NCBI GenBank assembly: GCA_002399405.1
Contig: DHDP01000018.1
Coordinates: 497,339-561,338, forward strand
Length of the DNA stretch: 64,000 bases
Origin: Treponema sp. UBA4873
GTDB lineage: Bacteria; Spirochaetota; Spirochaetia; Treponematales; Treponemataceae
Direction: 5' to 3'
This document shows, in pieces, positions 49,600 through 57,523 of the stretch; position 1 is the stretch's first letter; the number at the start of each line of letters is the position of its first letter. Position numbers and translations under genes: made by a program. A model generated the notes under the pieces. The model was not told the origin of the DNA, did not search any database, and worked only from the letters and a program-made list of their open reading frames with translations.

Positions 49600-49713
49600 G
49601 TACAGAAAAGCGGGGAGCTTCCGCGAAAAAGAAATCCGCTGGTTCCGGCTCGCCAGAATAGGCGAGAGTCGCCAGCGGATTTCTTTTTCGCTACGCTCTT
49701 CGCTTTTCTGTAC
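49600..49713. repeat. 114-nt nested hairpin inside the MITE
   Basis: Outer stem GTACAGAAAAGCG (49600-49612) with CGCTTTTCTGTAC (49701-49713), 13 bp perfect. Middle stem at 49623-49642 with 49672-49691, 20 bp perfect. Inner stem CTCGCC (49649-49654) with GGCGAG (49661-49666), loop AGAATA. The copy near 8.6 kb keeps the inner hairpin and loop context but has a different outer stem sequence that still pairs. Confidence 0.85.
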
Positions 49714-49930
49714 ACGATGCAACGAATAAAGCATTCCAAAAAACAGCTGCGTCTGAAATAATTACCGGCGTTCATAAAACGGGAGAAAATGTACTTACCG
49801 GAAATCTGCTGCATAAAGCTGAGCTCCGGAACGCTTGAAGCCTGGAACAATTATTCCGGAAGTACATGGTTAATGATTACGAAAGGCATGATTATACTTT
49901 GGATATGTACTATAAATTTTCTGCAGCAGG

Positions 49931-50010
49931 TCTGGTTTCATCGTAAAACCAGGCTGATTTCATTCTGAAACAAGACTCATTTCATCGTGAAAACAGGCTG
50001 GTTTCACATT
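49931..50010. repeat. Four tandem 22-bp repeats carrying TTTCA-N3-TGAAA dyads
   Basis: TTTCA begins at 49936, 49958, 49980 and 50002, exactly 22 bp apart. The second and third units read TTTCA-N3-TGAAA; the first has TAAAA and the fourth is degenerate on the right. The unit context is GGCTGRTTTCATCGTGAAA. Exact two-turn phasing suggests protein-binding sites on one DNA face. Multiple short terminal repeats of this kind are known at IS21-family ends. Confidence 0.8.
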
Positions 50011-50142
50011 TTCGTTTGTCAGGAGCAAAACGTACATTTTCGCCCGATAACAACCGGCAATTATTTCAGCGTAAGCGGACCGTTTTTCTGTATGAGGTAA
50101 CAACGCGTAATCTCTGCTGATAAGCAGATACTCCGTGTATAA

Positions 50143-50721
50143 TTACCGTATGCATAAATCAGCCGGGAACGGCACCGTAACATCCGCCTGCCATTTTCCG
50201 TTGCTGCGGATAAATACCGTTATGTTGTCTACGGGGAACGATTCGTTCAGGTTGAGTTCCGAGAAGTGCACGAGTGCGGCAGCGGCGGCTCCTTCGGGGA
50301 TGTCCCTGTTTGCGACGGTGAGATGCGGGACAAACGCCCGTGAATCCTTACGCACTGTCCGGGGGCACTGCTTTGCAAGTTCGCTGTAAACTGTGTTCCG
50401 CAGGTTTTCCCATTCGGCGGAAGGTTTTACGTGCGCGAAGAGCGTGCGGCCCGAAAAAGCACCGAAACCGTCGACAAAGCAGGTAAACTGATTTCCGTTT
50501 TCCGACCATATGCGTGCGGCTTTTTTTACCGCTTCCCGCACGTCGCCGTCGGAAAACCGGTCGTCAAGACGGAACGGCGGAATGAGCGTTATGTGTACGG
50601 GAGTACCGTAGCCGCTTCTGCAGCCGTACTGCGCACGCATCCATTCGCGGCAGTTCTGCAGAACGGCTGAGGGCGGATCCGGCACCAGAACGCCGATGAA
50701 ATGGGTCTGTTGAATAATCAT
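50143..50721 (-). CDS. 2H phosphoesterase (LigT/2'-5' RNA ligase-like)
   Basis: 192 residues. Two HxT motifs, HITLIPPF and HLTVANRD, define the 2H phosphoesterase superfamily; members hydrolyse cyclic phosphodiesters in RNA or nucleotides. The last codons and the stop (CGG TAA) lie inside the right terminus of the MITE, so the element's insertion set the present C-terminus. The original protein may have been slightly longer. An extended -10, TGCTATACT, lies six bases before the ATG at 50721 with no Shine-Dalgarno sequence. It diverges from a response-regulator gene. Confidence 0.88.
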   Translation of the reverse strand: MIIQQTHFIGVLVPDPPSAVLQNCREWMRAQYGCRSGYGTPVHITLIPPFRLDDRFSDGDVREAVKKAARIWSENGNQFTCFVDGFGAFSGRTLFAHVKPSAEWENLRNTVYSELAKQCPRTVRKDSRAFVPHLTVANRDIPEGAAAAALVHFSELNLNESFPVDNITVFIRSNGKWQADVTVPFPADLCIR

Positions 50722-50727
50722 GACTAC

Positions 50728-50787
50728 AGTATAGCACGTTTTTGCTGAAAACGGTCGCTGGCAACAGGTATCCGGCAGCTGTATAAT
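50728..50787. promoter_or_regulatory. Divergent leaderless promoters of the 2H phosphoesterase and response-regulator genes
   Basis: Minus: extended -10 TGCTATACT (50736-50728), six bases before ATG 50721. Plus: TATAAT (50782-50787), six bases before ATG 50794, with only a weak CTGGCA (50758-50763) as -35. Neither gene has a ribosome binding site. Confidence 0.5.
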
Positions 50788-50793
50788 TATGAT

Positions 50794-51486
50794 ATGGCAA
50801 ATCAGCGTATTCTTATCTGTGATGATTCACCCGCAGTTCATGAAAGTCTTACCGCGTATCTCCGTATTGAAGGATATGAAGTTGATTCTGTCTATGACGG
50901 GAAAAGTGCGCTCAGCGCTGCCGCCGGTTCGTACAGTCTTATTGTGCTCGACGTAATGCTTCCGAATATGTTCGGGACCGACGTGTGCCGCGAAATCAGA
51001 AAGACGAGCGGCATACCCATTCTCATGCTGAGCGCGCGCGGGGAAGAGTACGACCGCATTATCGGCCTTGAACTCGGCGCGGACGATTACGTCGCGAAAC
51101 CTTTCTCCCCTCGCGAAGTCGCTGCGCGCATCAGAAACATTCTCAGGCGTTCGGAACCGGTGAACGCCGAGTCCGTTGAGAACAGCACGCTCGGCAATAT
51201 TGTACTTGAAGAAAAATCGTTCATTGCGCGGATTGGCGGAACTGTCATGGAGCTGACTGCAAGAGAATTCGATATGCTTATGTATTTTTCACGGAACAAA
51301 AATCTGGTGCTTTCCCGCGAACAGATTCTTAACAAAGTGTGGGGAACGAATGCGGAAGTCGACGCGCGTGCGGTCGATACCTGCATTAAAAGGCTCCGTA
51401 AAAAAATCGAGCAGTATAAAACGGGCATAACCGTTACGGCTTTGTACGGCGCCGGATATAAAGTCGAAGAGGATGGAAGTGAATGA
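50794..51486 (+). CDS. OmpR/PhoB-family response regulator
   Basis: 230 residues. The receiver domain (1-118) has the acidic pocket D10/D11, phospho-acceptor D53 in VLDVMLPN, and K102 in YVAKPFS. The C-terminal winged helix (about 130-228) includes MELTAREFDMLMYFSRN and LSREQILNKVWG, then VDTCIKRLRKKIE and GAGYKVE. It is regulated by the kinase encoded next, whose start overlaps its stop (ATGA at 51483-51486). Targets are not evident. Confidence 0.95.
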   Translation: MANQRILICDDSPAVHESLTAYLRIEGYEVDSVYDGKSALSAAAGSYSLIVLDVMLPNMFGTDVCREIRKTSGIPILMLSARGEEYDRIIGLELGADDYVAKPFSPREVAARIRNILRRSEPVNAESVENSTLGNIVLEEKSFIARIGGTVMELTAREFDMLMYFSRNKNLVLSREQILNKVWGTNAEVDARAVDTCIKRLRKKIEQYKTGITVTALYGAGYKVEEDGSE

Positions 51487-52808
51487 AAACATACTCCGCA
51501 AATTACCGGAATCCTAAACGTATTATGCAGTTCTTCCTGCTGCTGACGGTCTTTTATCTTGCCGCCGGTTTATGCGGCATGCAGATTATTAAAAAAGTAT
51601 ATATCGGCGAACGAAAAAACGACGCGCTCATTCTTTCGAAATTCATAGCGCAGTCTGTCATTCATGGAAACCGGACTCCGCGCTTCGGCAATTATATTAT
51701 AAAGATATATTCCGTCGACGGCAGTGAAATTGCTTTCGGCGACGAGCCTTCCGGAAGAAACGGATTCCGCAGTGTACTTCCGGTTCCGGAGGAGGACATC
51801 AGCCGTTCACTCGCACCGTATATGCCGCGCGCTCTTGCGGGGCAGCAGACTGTTGAAATTATTCACCTCGGGAGCGAAAAGTCGAAGTCTCTTGTCTGCG
51901 CGGCCCCGATTGCGGACAACGGCAGCATCCGTGGGACGATATTCCTCATCCAGTCGATTGAGGATTTTCAGAAAATGATACGCGCGTATAATCTCGTTTT
52001 CGCCGTTACGACTGCGGCGGGCATGTGCATCATGTCTGCGTTTATGCTCCGCTATGCGGGCGGAACGGAAAAGCTCGAGCAGATGCGGCGCGAATACATA
52101 TCGAACGTGAGCCATGAATTGAAGTCTCCGTTCGCGTCGGTACGGGCGCTTACGGAGACTTTGTCCGACGGTGTCGTTTCGGATGAATCGGTAAAACAGC
52201 GTTACTATGCGATTATGCTTAACGAGTGCCGCCGCGGAGAAAAACTGGTGCAGGATATGCTTGAACTCTCCCGGCTTGAGCGAGGAAAATCGGTATTTAA
52301 AAAAGAGAAGGTCGATACTTCCTGCGTGATGAAGGAAATTGCGTTGAAGTACGGCGCTGCGGCGGACGATATGGGCATCTCGTTTGTAAACAAATCGGAC
52401 GGATATCTGCCCGCTGTATACAGCTGCCGCGACAGACTGCTGCAGCTGTTCGCGATTCTCATAGACAATGCGTTGAAGTATGTGCCTGATGAAAACGGCC
52501 GCGTGGAAATAGCCGCAGCGGACAAGGGCGGACGTATACTTTTTTCCGTAAGCGACAACGGCTGCGGCATTCCGGCAGAGAGCAGACCGTATGTATTCGA
52601 GCGGTTTTACAAAGCGGATTCTTCCCGTTCTTCCGCAGGAAGCGGACTGGGACTTGCAATAGCGCGCGCCGTGTGCGCGGGGCTCGGCGAATCGCTCTGG
52701 CTGGAATCCGAAACGGACAGGGGAACGACGTTTTATTTTACCGCAGAAAAAGCGTGGCGGGACGGCACATTTCTGACACATTTTTGCCACATTCCGTTTG
52801 TACTATAA
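51483..52808 (+). CDS. PhoR-type sensor histidine kinase
   Basis: 441 residues. TM1 (about 15-35) and TM2 (about 170-190) flank a periplasmic sensor of about 130 residues. The H-box is YISNVSHELKSPFASVR with phospho-acceptor H211, followed by the N-box LLQLFAILIDNALKYVP, G1 SDNGCGIP and G2 GSGLGLAIARA. There is no HAMP or PAS domain of normal length between TM2 and the H-box. It forms a two-component pair with the upstream regulator. An esterase gene follows 15 bases later with its own strong ribosome binding site. Confidence 0.94.
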   Translation: MKTYSANYRNPKRIMQFFLLLTVFYLAAGLCGMQIIKKVYIGERKNDALILSKFIAQSVIHGNRTPRFGNYIIKIYSVDGSEIAFGDEPSGRNGFRSVLPVPEEDISRSLAPYMPRALAGQQTVEIIHLGSEKSKSLVCAAPIADNGSIRGTIFLIQSIEDFQKMIRAYNLVFAVTTAAGMCIMSAFMLRYAGGTEKLEQMRREYISNVSHELKSPFASVRALTETLSDGVVSDESVKQRYYAIMLNECRRGEKLVQDMLELSRLERGKSVFKKEKVDTSCVMKEIALKYGAAADDMGISFVNKSDGYLPAVYSCRDRLLQLFAILIDNALKYVPDENGRVEIAAADKGGRILFSVSDNGCGIPAESRPYVFERFYKADSSRSSAGSGLGLAIARAVCAGLGESLWLESETDRGTTFYFTAEKAWRDGTFLTHFCHIPFVL

Positions 52809-52823
52809 GCGGTGGAGGTACGT

Positions 52824-54329
52824 ATGAAAAAGACATTTGTTTTACTGGCTGCCGTTTCAGCGGCAGTATGTTCGGGCGTGTACGCGTCCGGAACGAGGGA
52901 TTCCGGAAAAAAGTACAGCATCAGGTTTAATCCTGATGTGTATGAGGAACGTTCGGTAACGTCGGAGAACACAACCGTAAAATACCGGGCGTATGAAAAA
53001 ATCGTGTATGTACGGAATCCTGTCGATACGACGTACGAAATCATGAACATCTACATTCCGTCCGCCTATTTTGAAAACGGAACAGTGAACGGTTACACAG
53101 CCGGTACGGCGCCCGTTTTTCTGCCGAACATGGTCGGCGGATACATGCCGGGACTGCCCGGTACACCCGATGACGGTACCGGAGGACCGGGACCTGGACC
53201 GGCGTTTGACGGAGGCCGGCCCGGCATGAATGCAATCGCATATGCGCTTGTGAACGGATTTGTCGTTGCTTCACCGGGAGCACGGGGGCGTACGACCGCG
53301 GCGGGCCGCGCGCCTGCGTGCATTGTCGATTTGAAAGCCGCGGTCCGCTATCTGAGATATAACGACAAAATCATGCCGGGCGATGCCGGAAAAATCATAT
53401 CCAACGGTACAAGCGCAGGCGGAGCGCTTTCCGCGCTGCTCGGGGCAGGCGGAGACAACAGCGATTACGAACCGTATCTGAAACAGATCGGCGCGGCCGA
53501 CGAGCGTGACGGCATATATGCGGTTTCGGCGTATTGTCCGATTACGGATCTCGATCATGCGGACGCTGCGTACGAATGGCTGTTCAACGGATATAACACG
53601 TACGAGAAAATCGACATTTCAATGCTCGATTACAAAGTGCAGCGGAAACTTGTTGCCGGTTCTCTGACCGACGGGCAGATGAACGTATCGGCGGAGCTCA
53701 AAAAACAGTTTCCGTCGTATGTAAACAGCCTCGGACTTGTCTCGGAAGACGGTACGGAACTTCGCCTTGCTGATGACGGCAGCGGTACATTCAGAGAACG
53801 CGTGAAGAAATTTGTGATGGAGTCTGCGCAGAAGGCGCTCGACGGCGGAGCGGATATGTCGCCGTACGCGTTTCTCACAATCAGCAGCGGCAAAGTTACG
53901 GACATTGATTTTGCCGCCTACGTCGGATACGCAGGACGGCAGAAACTTCCGCCCGCATTCGATGCACTTGACCTGAGCAGCGGCGAGAACAATCTGTTCG
54001 GAACGGCCGCCGTCGAGTCACAGCACTTTACATCGTACAGTGAAAAGAACAGCCTGATTCCCGATGCCGGAACGGCGGATCCCCGTATCGTAAAGATGAT
54101 GAATCCGCTTAATTATATCGGTACGGCGGGAACAACGACGGCACAGTACTGGAGAATCAGGCAGGGAACGAAGGACCGCGATACGTCGCTCGCCGTTCCC
54201 GTCATTCTTGCAACGACGCTGGAGAACAGGGGGTACGATGTCGACTTTGCGCTGCCGTGGGATAAACCGCACGGCGGCGACTACGATCTCGACGAACTGT
54301 TTGCCTGGATAAACAGCATCTGCCGGTAA
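52824..54329 (+). CDS. Exported alpha/beta-hydrolase, tannase-like esterase
   Basis: 501 residues from ATG 52824, after GGAGG. A signal peptide (about 1-22, MKKTFVLLAAVSAAVCSGVYA) predicts export. The nucleophile elbow is NGTSAGGALSALLG, with Ser near residue 196, matching the GTSAGG motif of bacterial subtype B tannases. The acidic residue and His of the triad are probably in DTSLAVPVIL and DKPHGGDYDLDEL. A Gly/Pro-rich insert (TPDDGTGGPGPGP) precedes the core. Substrate could be gallate or other plant phenolic esters. Downstream of the two-component system, possibly controlled by it. Confidence 0.8.
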   Translation: MKKTFVLLAAVSAAVCSGVYASGTRDSGKKYSIRFNPDVYEERSVTSENTTVKYRAYEKIVYVRNPVDTTYEIMNIYIPSAYFENGTVNGYTAGTAPVFLPNMVGGYMPGLPGTPDDGTGGPGPGPAFDGGRPGMNAIAYALVNGFVVASPGARGRTTAAGRAPACIVDLKAAVRYLRYNDKIMPGDAGKIISNGTSAGGALSALLGAGGDNSDYEPYLKQIGAADERDGIYAVSAYCPITDLDHADAAYEWLFNGYNTYEKIDISMLDYKVQRKLVAGSLTDGQMNVSAELKKQFPSYVNSLGLVSEDGTELRLADDGSGTFRERVKKFVMESAQKALDGGADMSPYAFLTISSGKVTDIDFAAYVGYAGRQKLPPAFDALDLSSGENNLFGTAAVESQHFTSYSEKNSLIPDAGTADPRIVKMMNPLNYIGTAGTTTAQYWRIRQGTKDRDTSLAVPVILATTLENRGYDVDFALPWDKPHGGDYDLDELFAWINSICR

Positions 54330-54351
54330 AAACAGTTTAACGGGAATCAGA

Positions 54352-54392
54352 GAACACACTGATTAAATCCTTACGGCGTAATCAGTGTGTTC
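54352..54392. terminator. Bidirectional hairpin between the esterase and phosphorylase genes
   Basis: GAACACACTGATTA (54352-54365) pairs perfectly with TAATCAGTGTGTTC (54379-54392), 14 bp. It overlaps the last 11 bases of the phosphorylase gene, so that stop codon is inside the stem. T-runs are short. Confidence 0.75.
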
Positions 54393-57318
54393 CCGGAGTA
54401 GCAATCACGTTCAGCGAAAGCTCTTCCGTGCTGCTCACAAGAATATCCGCGCCGCGGAGGTTCCTGCCCACGCCGACAGCCCTGATTCCCGCTTTTTTAA
54501 TCGCGTCGACTCCCGACTGAGCGTCTTCAATGCCGACGCAGTCCGTATACCACTCGCCGGAGAGTTCCGCCGCTTTCAGGTAGATGTCCGGTTCAGGTTT
54601 TCCTTTCTGCAGCTGCGACGGATCTGCGACGGCGTCGAAACACGCTGAAAGTCCCAGCTTTTCGAGGACAAGCGGTGCGTTTCTGCTCGCGGAAGCGAGT
54701 ACGCATTTGATGCCGTGTTCTTTCAGTCCGCCGATGAACTTCGTTATTCCCGGCAGTATGTCTTTCGGCGTAAGCGTCGAAAGAGAGTCGACGTAGATTT
54801 TATTCTTTTCGTCCGCCGCCGCGTCTTTCTGTTCCTGTGTCCACGACGCGTTGTTCTCCGCGAGCATGAGGTCGAGCGAGTCCGCCCGCGACCGTCCGCT
54901 CATTCTGCCGCTCATGCTGCGGTCGAATGAAAGTCCGTATTTTTCCGCAAGCGATTTCCATGCGCGGAAGTGGAGTTCAGCCGTATCGGTAATGACGCCG
55001 TCAAGATCGAAAAGCACGGCTTTTACCGCGGGACGCAGATCGAATTCCTTCGTTTCTCCGTCGTGCAGTGTAAAGCGTATGTTCCTGTGCGTGAGAGTCA
55101 GTTCCTTCAAACCGCCGTCCGTTTGCGTACTTTCCGCACGGAGCGTGTACGACGCGCGTTCTTTTGTGAAACACAGTTCAAGCCTCATGCCGCTGAGCCG
55201 GAGGGCGAACGACAGATTCCGCCATGTTCCGGGCAGCTGCGGATTAAAACTCCAGCTGCCTCCGTAGTCGCGGAATCCCGCGAATCCGTATACGACAGCC
55301 ATCCAGCTTCCGGCCATGCAGGCGGTGTGTATTCCGTCCGCCGTGTTGCCGTTAATATCTTCGATGTCCATCCGCACAGTTTTATTAAAATACGATTCCG
55401 CCTTCGGAATATCGGACGCCTCGCACGCAGCTATGCACTGAATGCAGTGCGAGAGCGACGAGTCTCCCGTCGTATATTTTTCATAGAACAGAAAGTTGCG
55501 GATTTTTTCCGCCCTGCTGAACAGGCCCGAGAGCAGAAACTGCGCGAGCACAAGATCAGGCTGCTTGAGAACGCGGTGGCGGTAAATGACGAGCGGGTGA
55601 TAGTGGAGCAGCAGCGGATAGTTTTCCGGCGGCGTGAGCGCGAAATCCCAGTCCGCCTTCGCCATGAACGAATCGTCCTGAGGATATATTCCCGCCGATT
55701 CATCGAACGGAATGTACATGCTGTCGGCGGCTTTTTTCCACTGCGCGATTTCCGCATCTGAAGCAGCGCGGTATTTTTCCGCAATCTTTATACTGATGCG
55801 GAGGTTTTCCCGGGCCATGAGGTTCGTATACGCGTTGTTGTCGACGCACGCGGTGTACTCGTCGGGGCCGGTCACTTCGTTTATGCAGAATCTGCCGCCT
55901 TTTTCGGGAATGAAAGAGCCGAGGCTCATCCACATGCGGGCCGTCTCAACTGCCATCGCGCATATGTCCTTTTCCGTGAGCTGTCCGGAATTTTCCGGCG
56001 GATATCCTGCCGCGGTGAGATATTTATTAAGCGCGAACATAATGTCCGCGTCGATGTGGTACTGCGCGGTACCCGCGGGATAATATGCGCTCGTTTCGTG
56101 TCCGCTTATCGTGCGCCACGGATAGAGCGCGCCTTTGAGCGACATTTCGGCGGCGCGTTCCTCCGCAAGCGGAAGAATGTGCGCGCGGTACGCAAGAAGC
56201 ACCCTCGCGATGTCGGGCTGTATGTAGGTGAAGACGGGGCAGGCGTACGCTTCCGAATCCCAGAAGTAGTGCCCCTCGTATCCCTCCGCCGTAAGCCCTT
56301 TTGCCGCAATGCTCGAGCGTCCGTCTTTACCCGCGGACTGGAGCAGGTGGAACGTATTGAAGTTGACTGCCTTTTCGTCTTCGATATTGCCGTCGATGTG
56401 CATGTACGCCGTTTTCCAGAAACGCGCGAGGTATTCCCGCTGTTCGTTTTCGGCCTGCATAAATCCCGCGCGGGCAAACGCTGCGGCGTTTGCGCTGCTT
56501 TCTTCCGCCGATGAAATGTCATATGAAATGAATTTCACGAGAACGGCGTTTTCGCCCGGTTCGAGCTGAAAGGCGTATTCTTCGTGCGGTCCGCCGTCCG
56601 TTTCCGCTTTTACCGGTGAAACCTGTTTACCGCCTGCCGATACCGACTGGATTACGGTGCCGTACAAAGGGAGACCGCTGTTGCGCGTGTGCGCGGAAAA
56701 CGAAAGCGTTCCGTTTTCCGCCGCGGAGGAATCGACGATGAGCGGCCGCGACGAAAATTTCGCACCGACGCGCGGATCTTCTTCAGCCGAAATATTCGAG
56801 GCTGTCGTGTCGATGCCGCTTACAATTTTAACGGACAACGTTGATCCCGCCGGAGCGCTTGAAGTGACTGTGTACCTGATTGCGGCGCACGTCTTACGCG
56901 TAAACGAGACGAGACGTTCCGCGCAGACTGTATACGAAATCCCGTCGTCCGGCACGCAGCGTACCGTGCGCGTCATAACGCCTGTTCTGAAATCGAGGGA
57001 CATACGGAACGACTGCACGCCGCGGAGTGTAGAGAACGGCTTTCCGTTTATCGAAAGCTCGATGTGCTTCGGGTCCGGAAGATTGAGAATCGTCTCGTGA
57101 TTCTTCGCATATCCGTATGCGTTTTCTCCGTACGTAATCGGTTCCGTGTCGTAGAAACCGTTGATGTAGGTGCCCTTGTGCGTGCAGCCTTCCTTCTCCT
57201 CGTAGTCCCCCCGGAGACCGAGATACCCGTTTGCCGTGGTGAAAAGAGTTTCGTTGCGTCCGGCTGATTCCCGTCCGTAATCTTCGGTAAAAAAAACAAG
57301 ACTGTCGGTGTTTTTCAT
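54382..57318 (-). CDS. GH65 disaccharide phosphorylase fused to beta-phosphoglucomutase
   Basis: 978 residues. Residues about 1-765 are a GH65 inverting phosphorylase (maltose/kojibiose/nigerose/trehalose type) with HYFWDSEAYACPVFTY, the catalytic Glu in NEVTGPDEYTACVDNN and the KQPDLVLAQFLL block. Residues about 770-978 are a HAD-fold beta-phosphoglucomutase with VLFDLDGVITDTAELH (nucleophile and acid/base Asp), ASASRNAP, GKPEPDIYLKA and GIEDAQSGVDA. Phosphorolysis would give glucose plus beta-glucose-1-phosphate, which the fused domain turns into glucose-6-phosphate. Linkage specificity cannot be read by eye. No signal peptide. A 14-residue leader ORF overlaps its start codon. Confidence 0.93.
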   Translation of the reverse strand: MKNTDSLVFFTEDYGRESAGRNETLFTTANGYLGLRGDYEEKEGCTHKGTYINGFYDTEPITYGENAYGYAKNHETILNLPDPKHIELSINGKPFSTLRGVQSFRMSLDFRTGVMTRTVRCVPDDGISYTVCAERLVSFTRKTCAAIRYTVTSSAPAGSTLSVKIVSGIDTTASNISAEEDPRVGAKFSSRPLIVDSSAAENGTLSFSAHTRNSGLPLYGTVIQSVSAGGKQVSPVKAETDGGPHEEYAFQLEPGENAVLVKFISYDISSAEESSANAAAFARAGFMQAENEQREYLARFWKTAYMHIDGNIEDEKAVNFNTFHLLQSAGKDGRSSIAAKGLTAEGYEGHYFWDSEAYACPVFTYIQPDIARVLLAYRAHILPLAEERAAEMSLKGALYPWRTISGHETSAYYPAGTAQYHIDADIMFALNKYLTAAGYPPENSGQLTEKDICAMAVETARMWMSLGSFIPEKGGRFCINEVTGPDEYTACVDNNAYTNLMARENLRISIKIAEKYRAASDAEIAQWKKAADSMYIPFDESAGIYPQDDSFMAKADWDFALTPPENYPLLLHYHPLVIYRHRVLKQPDLVLAQFLLSGLFSRAEKIRNFLFYEKYTTGDSSLSHCIQCIAACEASDIPKAESYFNKTVRMDIEDINGNTADGIHTACMAGSWMAVVYGFAGFRDYGGSWSFNPQLPGTWRNLSFALRLSGMRLELCFTKERASYTLRAESTQTDGGLKELTLTHRNIRFTLHDGETKEFDLRPAVKAVLFDLDGVITDTAELHFRAWKSLAEKYGLSFDRSMSGRMSGRSRADSLDLMLAENNASWTQEQKDAAADEKNKIYVDSLSTLTPKDILPGITKFIGGLKEHGIKCVLASASRNAPLVLEKLGLSACFDAVADPSQLQKGKPEPDIYLKAAELSGEWYTDCVGIEDAQSGVDAIKKAGIRAVGVGRNLRGADILVSSTEELSLNVIATPGTH

Positions 57319-57359
57319 CTGAGTATCTCTCCTGACACCGTAATATCGTATGTGTGCAT
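57315..57359 (-). CDS. Putative 14-residue leader peptide coupled to the phosphorylase
   Basis: ATG at 57359 with AGGAG (57370-57366) six bases upstream encodes MHTYDITVSGEILR and stops at 57315, so its TGA overlaps the phosphorylase ATG (ATGA). The AGGAG of the phosphorylase lies within this ORF. Translation of the peptide would bring ribosomes to the phosphorylase start. Confidence 0.5.
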   Translation of the reverse strand: MHTYDITVSGEILR

Positions 57360-57523
57360 ATAAATCTCCTGAAATTGTTAAATTATTTCTTTATTAAATA
57401 ACGACGTCGTGCCGACCGGAATGTGCCGTTGAAAAATCATCCGGAACTTACGCGCCGCGACGACGCGAAGCGCAGTTCGGACTTTGCACCCCGTTATGAT
57501 TGTAATTGATGTATACTCATTGA
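57319..57523 (-). other. Intercistronic region between permease and phosphorylase genes
   Basis: 205 bases without a long gene. They hold the leader peptide, an AT-rich stretch (57375-57400), the 10-bp palindrome ACGACGTCGT (57401-57410) and a GC-rich segment with CGCGACGACGCG near 57455. I see no clear promoter or T-run terminator. Confidence 0.4.

Larger units (their letters stand above)
49540..50150. mobile_element. MITE-like non-autonomous element with 20-bp inverted termini
   Basis: TACGGTAATTATACACGGAG at 49540-49559 is repeated exactly in inverted orientation at 50131-50150. The outermost TA on each side could be a TA target duplication, as made by IS630/Tc1-mariner transposases. Homology between the arms continues inward: TCTGCTT, GTTACCTC-TACAGAAAA, TGAAATAATT-CCGG and GAAAATGTAC recur in the same order from both ends. 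The 611 bp encode no transposase. They hold a long hairpin and a four-copy tandem repeat. The left end recurs at 8492. Confidence 0.8.

Noticed and set aside
49931..50010. Possible CRISPR array
   Set aside because: The repeats are 22 bp long and directly adjacent, with no unique spacers, and no cas gene is nearby.
50150..50389. A plus-strand gene starting at 50150 behind TATAAT
   Set aside because: The TATAAT belongs to the MITE terminus, there is no matching -35 box, and the ORF is antisense to the 2H phosphoesterase with no recognisable features.
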